NCBI RefSeq assembly: GCF_020166495.1 | Contig: NZ_JAINZS010000001.1 | Location: 124,001 to 188,000 of the forward strand | From: Robertkochia aurantiaca | Lineage (GTDB): Bacteria; Bacteroidota; Bacteroidia; Flavobacteriales; Flavobacteriaceae | Reading direction: 5' to 3' | Length of the DNA: 64,000 bases | Shown here: positions 43,930-53,939 of the stretch, in pieces | How positions within the stretch are numbered: the stretch's first letter is position 1 | Layout of the letters: every line of letters begins with the position of its first letter | Notes under the pieces: model-generated | Seen by the model: only the letters and a program-made list of their open reading frames with translations | What the model was told of the DNA's origin: nothing | Database searches by the model: none | Program-made: the position numbers and the translations under genes

Positions 43930-45059
43930 AAAAGATTTTATTTATAGACCGGGACGGAACCATTATCAAGGAGCCCGGTGATGAACAGATAGATTCATTC
44001 GAGAAACTGGAATTTTATCCGGGGGCTTTGCAATATCTTCCCCGTATCGCTAAGGAGCTTGACTACGAGCTGGTGATGGTGACCAACCAGGACGGACTGG
44101 GAACCGATTCATTTCCGGAAGAAGATTTTTGGCCTGTTCAGAACTTTATGATGAAAACCCTCGAAAATGAAGGTGTAAAATTCACTGAAGTATTGATCGA
44201 TCGTACTTTTCCGAAAGATAATGCTCCCACACGTAAACCCGGCACGGGTATGCTGACCTCTTACCTGAACGGGACATACGATATGGCAGCATCATTCGTA
44301 ATCGGTGATCGTTATACCGATATGGAGTTGGCCAGGAATCTGGGGGCTTATGGTATTTTTCTTGACGACCATCCCGAATTAGGTGATGGTGAGACCTCCC
44401 TTCCTTCTGATGCCCTCTCTGAAAATATCGCATTGCGGGCAAGGGACTGGAAATCGATCTTCGAATATCTGAAGATTGGGCAACGCAAGGCAAAACTCGA
44501 AAGGAAAACCCACGAAACCGACATCAGTATATCTCTTAATCTCGATGGGGAGGGATCGCATAAAAATGAGACCGGCATACCCTTCTTTGATCATATGCTG
44601 GACCAGCTGGCTCGTCATGGAGGCATGGATCTGCAGATACGTGCCATTGGTGATCTGCACATTGATGAACACCATACCATTGAAGATACAGCTATTGCCC
44701 TGGGCGAGGTGTTCGCTAAGGCCCTCGGAGATAAAAGAGGAATCGAACGCTATGGCTTTACCCTTCCGATGGATGACTGTCTGGCTCAGGTTGCTATTGA
44801 TTTCGGAGGAAGAAGCTGGTTGGTTTGGGAAGCAACATTCAATAGGGAAAAGATCGGTGAGATGCCCACAGAGATGTTCTATCACTTTTTCAAGTCTTTT
44901 GCCGATGGTGCCCGGGCCAATATCAATATCAAGGCAGAAGGAGCCAATGAACACCACAAGATAGAGGCTATTTTCAAAGCCTTTGCCAAGGCGATCAAGG
45001 CTGCGGTGAAGAGAGACTCAGAGAAGATGGTATTGCCCACCACCAAAGGAATGCTATAA
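43926..45059 (+). CDS. hisB: bifunctional histidinol-phosphatase / imidazoleglycerol-phosphate dehydratase
   Basis: 377-residue fusion. The N-terminal HAD phosphatase (about 1-165) has the nucleophile in IDRDGTI and [10 protein letters not shown]. The C-terminal dehydratase (about 188-377) has the duplicated manganese motifs HHTIEDTAI and [10 protein letters not shown], with [13 protein letters not shown] between them. The fused form is shared with enterobacteria and other Bacteroidota. ATGA overlap with hisC. Confidence 0.95.
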   Translation: MKKILFIDRDGTIIKEPGDEQIDSFEKLEFYPGALQYLPRIAKELDYELVMVTNQDGLGTDSFPEEDFWPVQNFMMKTLENEGVKFTEVLIDRTFPKDNAPTRKPGTGMLTSYLNGTYDMAASFVIGDRYTDMELARNLGAYGIFLDDHPELGDGETSLPSDALSENIALRARDWKSIFEYLKIGQRKAKLERKTHETDISISLNLDGEGSHKNETGIPFFDHMLDQLARHGGMDLQIRAIGDLHIDEHHTIEDTAIALGEVFAKALGDKRGIERYGFTLPMDDCLAQVAIDFGGRSWLVWEATFNREKIGEMPTEMFYHFFKSFADGARANINIKAEGANEHHKIEAIFKAFAKAIKAAVKRDSEKMVLPTTKGML

Positions 45060-45060
45060 G

Positions 45061-45681
45061 ATGAAGGTAGTTATTATTGATTATGGAGCAGGGAACATTC
45101 AGAGCCTGAAGTTCGCCTTTCAACGATTCGGGATCGAGGCTGAGCTCAGTAAGAATCCTGAAGTGGTCAGCAGTGCAGACCGGGTCATTTTTCCCGGGGT
45201 GGGTGAAGCCAGCAGTGCCATGCTGAAGCTTAAGGAGACAGGCCTTGACCGGCTGATACCTGAACTGACCCAGCCTGTGCTGGGCATCTGTCTGGGAATG
45301 CAACTCATGTGTGAACATTCTGATGAAGGAAATACCAGGGGGCTGGCAATCTTCAAGGACCCCGTGGTGCGTTTCGATAATGCCCTTAAAGTGCCTCAGA
45401 TAGGGTGGAACCAGATAGAGGAACTGCAATCACCGCTGTTCAGGGGGGTGCCCGAAAAGTCTTATATGTATTTGGTACACAGCTATTATGTGCCGGTTTC
45501 TGACCACGCAATAGCCCGCTGTCTGTATGGTGACTGGTATGCCTCAGCACTGAGGTACAAGAATTTTTACGGCACTCAGTTTCACCCGGAGAAGAGCGGA
45601 GAAACCGGACAACTGATACTTGAAAACTTTATTCGAACGAAAACAGAAGAACTTATCTATGAGAATAATACCGGCAATTGA
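45061..45681 (+). CDS. hisH: imidazole glycerol phosphate synthase, glutaminase subunit
   Basis: 206-residue class I glutamine amidotransferase supplying ammonia to HisF. The nucleophilic cysteine is in [10 protein letters not shown] and the His/Glu pair in [10 protein letters not shown]. It starts one base after hisB. Its last 23 bases overlap hisA, an unusually long overlap within this operon. Confidence 0.95.
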   Translation: MKVVIIDYGAGNIQSLKFAFQRFGIEAELSKNPEVVSSADRVIFPGVGEASSAMLKLKETGLDRLIPELTQPVLGICLGMQLMCEHSDEGNTRGLAIFKDPVVRFDNALKVPQIGWNQIEELQSPLFRGVPEKSYMYLVHSYYVPVSDHAIARCLYGDWYASALRYKNFYGTQFHPEKSGETGQLILENFIRTKTEELIYENNTGN

Positions 45682-46408
45682 CCTGATCGATGGAAAATGC
45701 GTGCGTCTTGAAAAAGGAGACTACGATAAGAAAAAGGTATATAACGAAGATCCGCTTGAAGTGGCCAGATCATTTGAAGACCACGGAATCGAATACCTCC
45801 ACCTTGTCGATCTTGACGGGGCCCGGAGCCAGCAGATCGTGAACTATCGTATTCTTGAAAAGATCGCTACCAAAACCGCTTTAAAGATCGATTTCGGAGG
45901 TGGCCTCAAGAAAAGTGAAGATCTTCGAATCGCCTTTGAAAGCGGTGCCTCACAAGTAACCGGTGGAAGTATAGCCGTGAAAGACAAAGAGGTTTTTACC
46001 GGATGGCTTGACAGGTATGGGGCTGATAAGATCATTTTAGGGGCTGATGCCCGTGATGGTAAGATCGCTGTTTCAGGGTGGCAGGAAGCCACAGATCTCG
46101 AACTCTTTGATTTCGTGCAATCTTATTATGAAGAAGGAATTCGATATGTGATCTGTACAGATATCAGCAAAGACGGTATGTTGGGTGGTCCTGCCTTTGA
46201 CCTGTATGCAGAGCTGCTGCAACGCACCGGGAACGAAGAAAAAGAAGACCTGAAACTGGTAGCTTCAGGTGGGATATCTGATATCTCAGAGCTTCCGAAG
46301 CTCGCAGCTATAGGGTGTGAGGGAACCATCGTGGGCAAGGCTTTATATGAAGGTCGTATCGGCCTGAAAGAGCTTGAGAGTTATATCCTGGGAAATCGCC
46401 CTGAGTGA
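45659..46408 (+). CDS. hisA: ProFAR isomerase
   Basis: 249-residue TIM-barrel isomerase of the fourth step. The two catalytic aspartates are in [14 protein letters not shown] and [11 protein letters not shown], and the two phosphate loops are GGGLK and ASGGISD. The ATG at 45659 is used, inside the end of hisH; a longer frame from 45620 only repeats hisH sequence in another phase. Confidence 0.95.
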   Translation: MRIIPAIDLIDGKCVRLEKGDYDKKKVYNEDPLEVARSFEDHGIEYLHLVDLDGARSQQIVNYRILEKIATKTALKIDFGGGLKKSEDLRIAFESGASQVTGGSIAVKDKEVFTGWLDRYGADKIILGADARDGKIAVSGWQEATDLELFDFVQSYYEEGIRYVICTDISKDGMLGGPAFDLYAELLQRTGNEEKEDLKLVASGGISDISELPKLAAIGCEGTIVGKALYEGRIGLKELESYILGNRPE

Positions 46409-46497
46409 ACTTAACCGCTGCCGGTATGCGCTGAATGGCTTATTAAAACAAAAGGATTCAGTGTTTATAACAGCATTTTTTAAAATCAAATAAACAG

Positions 46498-47253
46498 ATG
46501 CTTACAAAGCGAATCATACCCTGTCTTGATATAAAAGACGGAAGAACAGTAAAAGGAGTAAATTTCGTCGGTTTACGCGATGCAGGAGATCCGGTTGAGC
46601 TGGCCAGTCGGTACGCAAAGGAGGGAGCTGATGAACTGGTGTTTCTCGATATATCTGCAACTGAAGAAAAGCGACGAACCCTGGCAGACATGGTGCTGAG
46701 AGTAGCTGAAGCTATCAATATTCCCTTTACCGTTGGTGGGGGAGTAAGCTCAGTAAAGGATGTGGAATTATTGCTGCACAGCGGAGCTGATAAGGTAGCG
46801 GTAAATTCTGCCGCAGTCAGAAAACCGGAGCTGATCAACGAATTGTCAGCTAAGTTTGGCAGCCAGTGTATCGTGGTGGCTATCGATGCCAAATATATTG
46901 ATGAACGGTGGGTTGTACACCTGGTAGGAGGGAAAAAGCCAACCGATGTGGAATTATTCTCATGGGCACGGGAAGTGCAGGAACGCGGTGCCGGAGAAAT
47001 ACTGTTTACCTCCATGGACCATGACGGAACTAAGAACGGTTTTGCCAATGAAGCCCTGAAAAGGCTTAGTGAGGAGTTGCATATACCTGTGATCGCCTCG
47101 GGCGGCGCAGGCAAGCCTGTCCATTTTAAGGATGCATTTGAAGAAGGACATGCCGATGCAGCCCTTGCAGCCAGTGTTTTTCACTACAAGGAGATTCCGA
47201 TCCCTGAATTAAAAAGCTATTTAAAACAAAACGGCATAGCCGTGAGAATCTGA
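46498..47253 (+). CDS. hisF: imidazole glycerol phosphate synthase, cyclase subunit
   Basis: 251-residue TIM-barrel cyclase, partner of His[13 protein letters not shown] has the first catalytic Asp, VVAIDAKYI the second, and ASGGAGKP the phosphate loop. An 89-base gap separates it from hisA, the only sizeable gap in the operon. I see no promoter box or terminator in that gap. Confidence 0.95.
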   Translation: MLTKRIIPCLDIKDGRTVKGVNFVGLRDAGDPVELASRYAKEGADELVFLDISATEEKRRTLADMVLRVAEAINIPFTVGGGVSSVKDVELLLHSGADKVAVNSAAVRKPELINELSAKFGSQCIVVAIDAKYIDERWVVHLVGGKKPTDVELFSWAREVQERGAGEILFTSMDHDGTKNGFANEALKRLSEELHIPVIASGGAGKPVHFKDAFEEGHADAALAASVFHYKEIPIPELKSYLKQNGIAVRI

Positions 47254-47258
47254 TACCT

Positions 47259-47858
47259 ATGGAAATAGACTTCAACAAGAATAATGACGGCCTGGTCCCG
47301 GCAGTGATACAGGATTCAGTAACCGATAAGGTACTCATGCTGGGTTATATGAATCAGGAAGCTCTGGATAAGACCCTGGAAACGAAAAAAGTAACCTTTT
47401 ACAGCCGTTCTAAAAAGCGCTTGTGGACCAAAGGTGAAGAAAGTGGAAATTTTCTGCACCTCAATGAGATCACGACCGATTGTGACCGCGACACCCTGCT
47501 GGTGAAGGTACGTCCTGAAGGCCCGGTATGTCACAAGGGCACCGATACCTGCTGGGAGGAAACCAACGAAAGTTCGTTTGGGTTCATCGGTTACCTGGAA
47601 AACGTGATCACCCAGAGAAAAGATCAGGACGATGATCAAAAAAGCTATGTTAAAAGTCTGTTTAACTCCGGGATCAATAAAATAGCCCAGAAAGTAGGCG
47701 AGGAGGCTGTAGAGACCGTTATAGAAGCCAAAGATGATAATGATGAGCTTTTCCTGAATGAAAGTGCCGATCTGCTCTTCCATTACCTGATATTGTTGCA
47801 GGCAAAGGGCTTTACCTTGAAAGATATCGAAGGGGTTCTGAAAGAAAGGCATCGGTAG
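47259..47858 (+). CDS. hisI: bifunctional PR-AMP cyclohydrolase / PR-ATP pyrophosphatase
   Basis: 199-residue fusion (hisIE). The N-terminal cyclohydrolase (about 1-110) has LMLGYMNQEAL, FYSRSKKRLWTKGE, and zinc ligands in DCDRDTLL and CHKGTDTC. The C-terminal pyrophosphatase (about 115-199) has the helical QKVGEEAVETVIEAK with acidic metal ligands. Last gene of the operon; no hairpin terminator is visible before corA. Confidence 0.95.
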   Translation: MEIDFNKNNDGLVPAVIQDSVTDKVLMLGYMNQEALDKTLETKKVTFYSRSKKRLWTKGEESGNFLHLNEITTDCDRDTLLVKVRPEGPVCHKGTDTCWEETNESSFGFIGYLENVITQRKDQDDDQKSYVKSLFNSGINKIAQKVGEEAVETVIEAKDDNDELFLNESADLLFHYLILLQAKGFTLKDIEGVLKERHR

Positions 47859-47923
47859 TATAAGCATTACAAGGCTTTTAACATTTCTGAATTAAATGTA
47901 ACTTAAGCCCTAAATAGTCTGAA

Positions 47924-49012
47924 GTGAAGAAAAAAATCAACCTGCGGAAAGTGATCACCAAGACCTTCCGGGCAGATAGCAAGATCGGAAAGGCCCCGGG
48001 AACGGTCATCTATCAGGGGATGAAGGGAGACGGAAAATATTCCGTCGAGATCATTACCTACTCAGAAGATAGTTACGAGGAAAAGATTATCGATAACTTT
48101 AATAACGGCATACCGAAGACCAACGGTGATAAAGTTTGCTGGATCAATGTGCGCGGGTTAAGCAAGGAAAAGGAGATCGAGAAGCTGGGTAAATCCTATA
48201 ATCTGATCCCTTTGACCATGGAAGACATCGTTAATACCAATTCACGGCCCAAGGTTGATGAATATCCCGATTATATATTCTGTATCATGAAAATGTTCTA
48301 CCTCGACGAGGATTATAACGAGGTTATGGAGCACGTGAGCCTGGTGCTTACAGGGAATACGGTTTTGCTGTTTCAGGAGGCAGAGCATGACGTATTCGAG
48401 GGGGTAAGAGACCGGCTGAGAAACAGTTACGGTAGAATCAGAACCAGGGGAGCAGATTACCTGCTTTTTGCCCTGATCGATGCGATCATCGACCAGTACT
48501 TTCTGATCTCTGAAAATCTGCTTATGAAGATCGAGTCGCTGGAAGACAAGATCTACAGGGAGGCGAATCAGGATACTGCCATCGAGATCCAACGCCTGAA
48601 GAAAGAGGTGCTCACAGTTCGGAAACCGATCGCGCCGGTCAAGGAGATGATCAAAAGACTTTATAATACCAATAACAGCCTGGTTACCGAAGACACCAAG
48701 GTATTTTTAACCGATGCAATGGATCACAGCATTCAGATTCATGAGAACATCGAATTGTACCGTGAGATGTCTGTGCACCTTATGGAAACTTATATGAGTC
48801 ATATGAGTAACCGGATGAACGAGGTGATGAAAGTTCTGACGATCATGGCAACGATCTTTATTCCTTTAACCTTTATCGTGGGGGTCTATGGTATGAATTT
48901 CGAGTATATGCCCGAGCTGGATGAACGCTACGCCTATTTCGTGGTATGGGGAGTGATGTTGTTTATTTTCTTTGCCCTGCTGATATATTTCAAGCGTAAA
49001 AGATGGCTGTAG
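47924..49012 (+). CDS. corA: CorA magnesium/cobalt transporter
   Basis: 362-residue pentameric divalent-cation channel. A large cytoplasmic domain is followed by two C-terminal helices; the pore signature YGMNF (about 321) lies at the end of the first, and FVVWGVMLFIFFALLIYF is the second, ending in the basic sphere KRKRW. GTG start at 47924. Convergent with cysM, with 4 bases between the stops. Confidence 0.93.
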   Translation: MKKKINLRKVITKTFRADSKIGKAPGTVIYQGMKGDGKYSVEIITYSEDSYEEKIIDNFNNGIPKTNGDKVCWINVRGLSKEKEIEKLGKSYNLIPLTMEDIVNTNSRPKVDEYPDYIFCIMKMFYLDEDYNEVMEHVSLVLTGNTVLLFQEAEHDVFEGVRDRLRNSYGRIRTRGADYLLFALIDAIIDQYFLISENLLMKIESLEDKIYREANQDTAIEIQRLKKEVLTVRKPIAPVKEMIKRLYNTNNSLVTEDTKVFLTDAMDHSIQIHENIELYREMSVHLMETYMSHMSNRMNEVMKVLTIMATIFIPLTFIVGVYGMNFEYMPELDERYAYFVVWGVMLFIFFALLIYFKRKRWL

Positions 49013-49016
49013 TCAT

Positions 49017-49916
49017 TCAGATTTCTTCAAAAGGGAAAAGGTCTGAAGACAGATAACGGTCACCCCGGTCACAAACGATCACCACGACCACACCTTTTTC
49101 GATTTTTTCGCATACTCGCAAAGCCGCTGTTACCGCACCGCCACTGCTCATTCCGGAGAAGACACCCTCTTCAGATGCCAGTCTTCTGGCCATAACCACC
49201 GCCTCTTCTTCACTGACTTCGAGTATCTCATCAACCTTTTCTGCATTGAAGATGGAAGGCAGGTAGGCTTCAGGCCATTTTCGTATCCCGGGAATTCTTG
49301 CATTATCAGTGGGTTGTACCCCGATGATCTGTATATCCGGATTCCTTTCTTTCAGGTAGGTGGATGTTCCCATGATGGTGCCCGTAGTGCCCATGGAAGA
49401 AACAAAATGAGTGACCTCACCATCGGTATCCCGCCATATCTCAGGTCCTGTAGTCTTATAATGAGCCTTCCAGTTATCGTCGTTTCCGAATTGATTCAGC
49501 ATATAATACCCCTCCTCCTTTACTTTGCGTTCGGCATAATCTCTGGACCCCTCGATGCCTTCATCTGCAGGGGTCAGTATTACCTTGGCGCCATAGGCCC
49601 GCATGGTCTGTACCCGTTCCCTGGTAGAGTTCTCAGGCATGATCAATTCAAGGTTCAGGTCGTAGAGACTGGCAATCATGGCCAGGGCAATGCCCGTATT
49701 TCCGCTGGTAGCCTCGATCAGCTTTGTATTCCGATCGATTTCACCTCTCTCCAGCGCACTTTTGATCATATTGAAGGCAGGTCTGTCTTTAACACTGCCT
49801 CCCGGATTATGACCCTCTAATTTAAACAACAGGGTTACATCTTTGTTTTTGATCAGTTTCTCAGAAGCTATCAAAGGGGTGTTTCCGATCTGTTCAAGCA
49901 CAGAGCTATGATTCAT
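49017..49916 (-). CDS. cysM: cysteine synthase B type O-acetylserine sulfhydrylase
   Basis: 299-residue fold-type II PLP enzyme making cysteine from O-acetylserine and sulfide (or thiosulfate). The Schiff-base lysine is Lys43 in GGSVKDRPA, the substrate loop is [12 protein letters not shown], and GTTGTIMG binds the PLP phosphate. The C-terminal [14 protein letters not shown] is also typical. It overlaps the serine acetyltransferase gene by 11 bases, giving a two-gene cysteine operon. Confidence 0.92.
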   Translation of the reverse strand: MNHSSVLEQIGNTPLIASEKLIKNKDVTLLFKLEGHNPGGSVKDRPAFNMIKSALERGEIDRNTKLIEATSGNTGIALAMIASLYDLNLELIMPENSTRERVQTMRAYGAKVILTPADEGIEGSRDYAERKVKEEGYYMLNQFGNDDNWKAHYKTTGPEIWRDTDGEVTHFVSSMGTTGTIMGTSTYLKERNPDIQIIGVQPTDNARIPGIRKWPEAYLPSIFNAEKVDEILEVSEEEAVVMARRLASEEGVFSGMSSGGAVTAALRVCEKIEKGVVVVIVCDRGDRYLSSDLFPFEEI

Positions 49917-50697
49917 GGGCAGTCGTTTTGATTTTTATATCAGGCGTATGGGTTACGATTGAATTTGCCGCCACCGATGATGTAAGCCAGACGTTACCAC
50001 CTATGATACTGTTGGCTCCTACGACCGTTTCTCCTCCTAGAATGGTGGCGTTGGCATAAACCGTAACGTTATTTTCCAGGGTTGGATGGCGTTTGGTGTT
50101 TTTGAGTTCCTTTTCAACATACAGGGCTCCAAGGGTGACTCCCTGGTATAACCTGACTTCGTCTTTGATAACCGCGGTCTCTCCGATCACAACTCCTGTG
50201 GCATGGTCAATAAAGAATGATTTTCCTATTTTGGCCCCCGGATTGATGTCAACGCCTGTTAGTTTGTGAGCGTATTCAGTCATCAATCTCGGAACAAGCG
50301 GAAAGCCATAAAGGTAAAGCTCATGGGCCAGGCGGTACATCGCGATGGCGCAGAACCCGGGGTAGCTCATATAAACTTCTTCCACGGAATTGGCCGCAGG
50401 ATCATTTCTGTATATGGCATGTGCATCCTGATTGAGCAGGTCGAGTATGCCCGGCAGCATGTCACAATATTTCTCCCAAACCTGTCGACACGGATTATTT
50501 GTTTCCCAGCATGCGAGGTCAACCAGTTCAGAGAACAGATCTCCAAGCTTTTTCAGATTCGGTTCCACCGGGGTTTCGGCATCGAAAAGCGTGAGAAAAA
50601 GTGAACGGGTGAATTCTTCGGTACGATCCTTTAAACGAAACCTTAGATTAGGATTCCTTTTATTTGCCTCGATCTGTTGTATGATACTCTTATTCAT
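49906..50697 (-). CDS. cysE: serine O-acetyltransferase
   Basis: 263-residue enzyme activating serine for cysteine synthesis. A helical N-terminal domain is followed by hexapeptide repeats with the catalytic [15 protein letters not shown]. The C-terminal tail ends KTTAHES and lacks the final Ile of the E. coli protein that docks into cysteine synthase, so stable complex formation is doubtful. First gene of cysE-cysM. Confidence 0.9.
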   Translation of the reverse strand: MNKSIIQQIEANKRNPNLRFRLKDRTEEFTRSLFLTLFDAETPVEPNLKKLGDLFSELVDLACWETNNPCRQVWEKYCDMLPGILDLLNQDAHAIYRNDPAANSVEEVYMSYPGFCAIAMYRLAHELYLYGFPLVPRLMTEYAHKLTGVDINPGAKIGKSFFIDHATGVVIGETAVIKDEVRLYQGVTLGALYVEKELKNTKRHPTLENNVTVYANATILGGETVVGANSIIGGNVWLTSSVAANSIVTHTPDIKIKTTAHES

Positions 50698-50713
50698 AAC
50701 AGGATTACTCTCT

Positions 50714-50721
50714 CAAAAGTA
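50714..50721 (-). promoter_or_regulatory. -7 box for cysE-cysM
   Basis: Minus-strand TACTTTTG, an exact TAnnTTTG match, 16 bases before the cysE ATG. No TTG is at the expected -33 distance. Confidence 0.5.
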
Positions 50722-50786
50722 ATGATAATTCAAGCTCACTCCTTGTTTTTATACTAACTTTAATACCGCTTTAAATATCATTCTTT

Positions 50787-51461
50787 ATGAGTAAAATTCC
50801 CGATTCAGCCATACAATTCCTTCAGGACTTGAGAAAAAACAACAACAGGGACTGGTTTAACGATCACAAAGATCGTTTCAGGCAGGAACAAAAACAGGTA
50901 AAAGGATTTTTCCAGGAACTGCTGAACGAATTACGCAAACATGACGAGATCGATACCATGAAAATGTTTCGGATCTACAGAGATGTGAGATTTTCTAATG
51001 ACAAAACCCCTTACAAGTCCCATTTTTCCGGAGCTTTTCACCGCTTGAAACCCCGTTTGAGGGGAGGGTATTACCTGCATATCGAACCGGGAAGCAGTTT
51101 TATCGGCGCCGGTTTCTGGGCTCCTGAAAAGGAAGACCTGTACCGCATTCGAAAGGAATTTGAAACCGATGACCAGGAGATCAGAAAAATTCTGAACGAC
51201 AAAATGTTCATCAAGTATTTTGGTGAACTCACAGGCGATGAACTGAAAACCGCGCCAAAAGGATTTGACAGGGAGCATCCGGCCATAGATCTGATCAGAA
51301 AAAAGCAGTTTATCGTTACCCGGAAGTTTACAGACGCAGAGATCACTGCCAACAACTTTCTTTCAGAGGCTGATGAAACTTTTCGTGCGATCAGGCCTTT
51401 CTTTGACTATATGAGCGATGTACTCACCACCGACCTGAACGGGGTCTCCCTGATTGAGTGA
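50787..51461 (+). CDS. DUF2461 family protein
   Basis: 224-residue conserved protein of the DUF2461/TIGR02453 family, function unknown. Signatures: FLQDLRKNNNRDWFNDHKDRF at the N terminus (in parts), MFRIYRDVRFSNDKTPYKSHF, and GYYLHIEPG. It abuts the convergent next gene with no base between the stop codons. Confidence 0.85.
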   Translation: MSKIPDSAIQFLQDLRKNNNRDWFNDHKDRFRQEQKQVKGFFQELLNELRKHDEIDTMKMFRIYRDVRFSNDKTPYKSHFSGAFHRLKPRLRGGYYLHIEPGSSFIGAGFWAPEKEDLYRIRKEFETDDQEIRKILNDKMFIKYFGELTGDELKTAPKGFDREHPAIDLIRKKQFIVTRKFTDAEITANNFLSEADETFRAIRPFFDYMSDVLTTDLNGVSLIE

Positions 51462-51869
51462 TCATGCCACGCAGTCACGGTCGATCAGCTGAATCTGGTC
51501 TTTTAATCTCTCGATAACGATCTTCATCATACGTTTATTAAGCGCAGAAGAATTCTCTATATAATGCAGGTATTCCTCCTGGGTGAATTGACCGATTACC
51601 ATACCTTTGAGAGAGTTCCTGAACTTGATGTCTTTTTGAATCGCGTTGTCAATGTATCGCAACTGTTTTTCAAGTGAAAGGGTGTAAAAGACTCCCTTGT
51701 GCTTATTCGCATAGTTGCGAAATACCTCTAACAGCAGGTCATTCTGGAGTTTGATAACGGGTCTTAAAGTCTCATTCTGGAATCGCTCCTCCTGGCTCAT
51801 CGAATCGTAAACTAAGGCGTTGGCAATGGTAGGACGAAGTTGGAGAAGGTCCTTTGTTCTGCTTTCCAT
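51462..51869 (-). CDS. conserved flavobacterial protein of unknown function
   Basis: 135-residue, all-helical protein. Typical segments are SMSQEERFQNETLRPVIKLQNDLL, LEKQLRYIDNAIQKD and FRNSLKGMVIGQFT. Similar proteins in other flavobacteria sometimes carry the label glyoxalase, but I see no VOC fold metal motif here, so that label should not be used. Convergent with the DUF2461 gene. Confidence 0.75.
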   Translation of the reverse strand: MESRTKDLLQLRPTIANALVYDSMSQEERFQNETLRPVIKLQNDLLLEVFRNYANKHKGVFYTLSLEKQLRYIDNAIQKDIKFRNSLKGMVIGQFTQEEYLHYIENSSALNKRMMKIVIERLKDQIQLIDRDCVA

Positions 51870-51958
51870 GATAACGAAGTTTTCTTAAAGATACTAAATA
51901 GCAGAGGTGCTTAATTGGGTAAAACGTTAACTTTTCAACGGGGTTATAAACATTTGGT

Positions 51959-51966
51959 TAACTTTG
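51959..51966 (+). promoter_or_regulatory. -7 box for the semialdehyde dehydrogenase gene
   Basis: TAACTTTG, an exact TAnnTTTG match. If used, transcription starts near 51972, after the ATG at 51968, which argues for the ATG at 51992 as the true start. No -33 TTG is seen. Confidence 0.45.
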
Positions 51967-51991
51967 AATGACTAACCTGAATAATCAAGAA

Positions 51992-53347
51992 ATGATCAAG
52001 TCTGTTAACCCTTATAACGGTAAAGAATTATATGAATTTGAAGAATTCTCTTCTGGGCAGATCGCGGCTGCTGTAGATCAGGCACATAAGGCCCATTTAG
52101 AGTGGAGAAATTCTTCTTTTGATCACCGCCGGAAGCATCTTAAACGCGTGGCTGAACTGCTTCGTGAAGGAAAAGAGAACTATGCCCGTACGATGAGCGT
52201 GGAAATGGGAAAACCCATCACCCAGGCTATCGCTGAAGTTGAGAAATGTGCATGGGTATGCGATTATTATGCCGACCATGCCCAAACCTTTCTGGCTTCA
52301 GAACTAAAAGAAACCGATGCGGGCGAAAGCTATGTATCCTATGAGCCCCTGGGTGTGGTACTTGCCGTAATGCCTTGGAATTATCCGTATTGGCAGGTGT
52401 TTCGCTTTGCAGCTCCCGCTGTGATGGCCGGTAATACAGGCTTGCTGAAACATGCGTCAAACGTGATGAAGTGTGCCCAGAATATCGAGAAAATTTTTCT
52501 TGATGCCGGATTTCCTGAAGGTGTATTCAGTCAGCTGCCTATCGGAAGTAAAAAGGTAAAGGAGGTCATAGAAAACGATAAGGTCAGGGCAGTAACTCTT
52601 ACCGGGAGCGAACCCGCCGGAAGATCAGTAGCGGCAGATGCCGGAAATCAAATTAAAAAAACCGTTCTGGAACTGGGAGGCAGTAATGCCTTTATTGTGA
52701 TGAAGGATGCAGATATTGAAAAAGCTGCTGAAACGGCATTACAGGCACGATTTCAGAACACCGGTCAGAGCTGTATTGCCGCCAAGCGATTATTGCTACA
52801 TGAAGATATAGCAGAAGCCTTTATCGATAAATTTAAAAAAGGTATGCTTAAAATGAAGAGTGGTGACCCTCTGGAGGAAGATACTTATATCGGGGTGATG
52901 GCAAGGGAAGATCTGGCAGAAGAACTGGAAGATCAGCTGAAAAGGACACTTGATATGGGAGCTGAACTGATCCTGGGAGGAAAGCGTGAAAAGGCATGGT
53001 TTGAGCCTACCCTGGTAGATAAGGTTACTCCGGAAATGCCTTTATTCAGGGAAGAAACCTTCGGACCGGTTATCGGAGTTACCCGTTTCTCAACCGCAGA
53101 TGAGGCGATTAACTTATCGAACGACAGTAAATTCGGACTGGGCGTAAATATCTTCACGAATGATATTCAGCAAATAAAGAAAATGGTTCCCCGTTTTGAA
53201 GAAGGCGCCGTTTTTATAAATGAAATGGTCAAGTCTGATCCCAGATTGCCTTTTGGCGGAGTGAAAGCTTCAGGCTACGGAAGGGAACTCAGCGAACACG
53301 GAATCAGGGAATTCGTAAATATCAAAACGGTATATATCAATTATTAA
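51992..53347 (+). CDS. NAD(P)-dependent succinate-semialdehyde dehydrogenase
   Basis: 451-residue aldehyde dehydrogenase. The general base is in LELGGSNAF (about 226) and the catalytic cysteine in NTGQSCIAAKR (about 260). PWNYPYWQVFRFAAP and LPFGGVKASGYGRELSEHG are close to Sad-type succinate-semialdehyde dehydrogenases, so succinate semialdehyde is the best guess for substrate. Start chosen at the second ATG (MIKSVNPYN), which fits family length and the -7 box; 51968 is the alternative. Confidence 0.85.
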   Translation: MIKSVNPYNGKELYEFEEFSSGQIAAAVDQAHKAHLEWRNSSFDHRRKHLKRVAELLREGKENYARTMSVEMGKPITQAIAEVEKCAWVCDYYADHAQTFLASELKETDAGESYVSYEPLGVVLAVMPWNYPYWQVFRFAAPAVMAGNTGLLKHASNVMKCAQNIEKIFLDAGFPEGVFSQLPIGSKKVKEVIENDKVRAVTLTGSEPAGRSVAADAGNQIKKTVLELGGSNAFIVMKDADIEKAAETALQARFQNTGQSCIAAKRLLLHEDIAEAFIDKFKKGMLKMKSGDPLEEDTYIGVMAREDLAEELEDQLKRTLDMGAELILGGKREKAWFEPTLVDKVTPEMPLFREETFGPVIGVTRFSTADEAINLSNDSKFGLGVNIFTNDIQQIKKMVPRFEEGAVFINEMVKSDPRLPFGGVKASGYGRELSEHGIREFVNIKTVYINY

Positions 53348-53511
53348 CCGTAAATACAGGTTTTTGATTCTTTAGGAATACAGGGTTTCTCCTGTATTTG
53401 TATGTGATCTGTCTGCTCAGCCACTGCTTTTTCACCGCATTGACCTATGGTAAGAATGAAGTTCACCGAACTGGATACAATAAGGAGAACCAGGTAAATG
53501 ATTGTTTTCAT
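53344..53511 (-). CDS. possible small exported cysteine-containing peptide
   Basis: 55-codon frame found on the minus strand. It starts with a hydrophobic segment (TIIYLVLLIVSSSVNFILTI, residues 3-22), then a short polar part with three cysteines (Cys25, Cys44, Cys52). It overlaps the stop of the semialdehyde dehydrogenase by four bases. Signal-like start and AAG/GAA-rich codon use look coding, but there is no clear promoter and no recognised family. Confidence 0.45.
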   Translation of the reverse strand: MKTIIYLVLLIVSSSVNFILTIGQCGEKAVAEQTDHIQIQEKPCIPKESKTCIYG

Positions 53512-53653
53512 GATGCTGTAATTGGTTAAAGGTTACCTGAAGGTATGATTTAACTGTAATACAGCTGTTTACGTTAAGATAAAATTATCATCAATTTAAC
53601 CTTACCATAAGATAATGTCGTATGATATCTTAAATTATTTTAAATCTCTGTAT

Positions 53654-53878
53654 CTATTCTTCTGATTCTTTCGGACTGTCTTCATACCAGTTATCGAAGG
53701 TCTTATCGGTGGTATATGTATCTGTGAGTACTTTCCAGGTCATAAAAATGACCAGCAATTGACCGACGATCATCATATAAAAGAGAAATCCGAAATCCAG
53801 GTTCATCTGGATCAGGCTAACAAACAGAACCAGGAAACCGGTAACTCCGATCACCAGGGGTATGGTATACGATTTCAT
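53654..53878 (-). CDS. small two-helix membrane protein
   Basis: 74-residue protein with two hydrophobic helices (about 5-24 and 30-50) and an acidic C-terminal tail (FDNWYEDSPKESEE). No known family. It lies downstream of the MscS-type channel gene on the same strand, with 61 bases between them, so it may share the transcript. Confidence 0.65.
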   Translation of the reverse strand: MKSYTIPLVIGVTGFLVLFVSLIQMNLDFGFLFYMMIVGQLLVIFMTWKVLTDTYTTDKTFDNWYEDSPKESEE

Positions 53879-53939
53879 CTTTCTTTTTACTAAAAGATAA
53901 GAAGATCGCAGGATGAGAGCTCTTAATGAAAAGCTAATT

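Noticed and set aside
51462-51869. Glyoxalase label for the 135-residue protein
   Set aside because: No paired beta-alpha-beta-beta-beta modules or metal ligands of the VOC fold; the protein looks all-helical.
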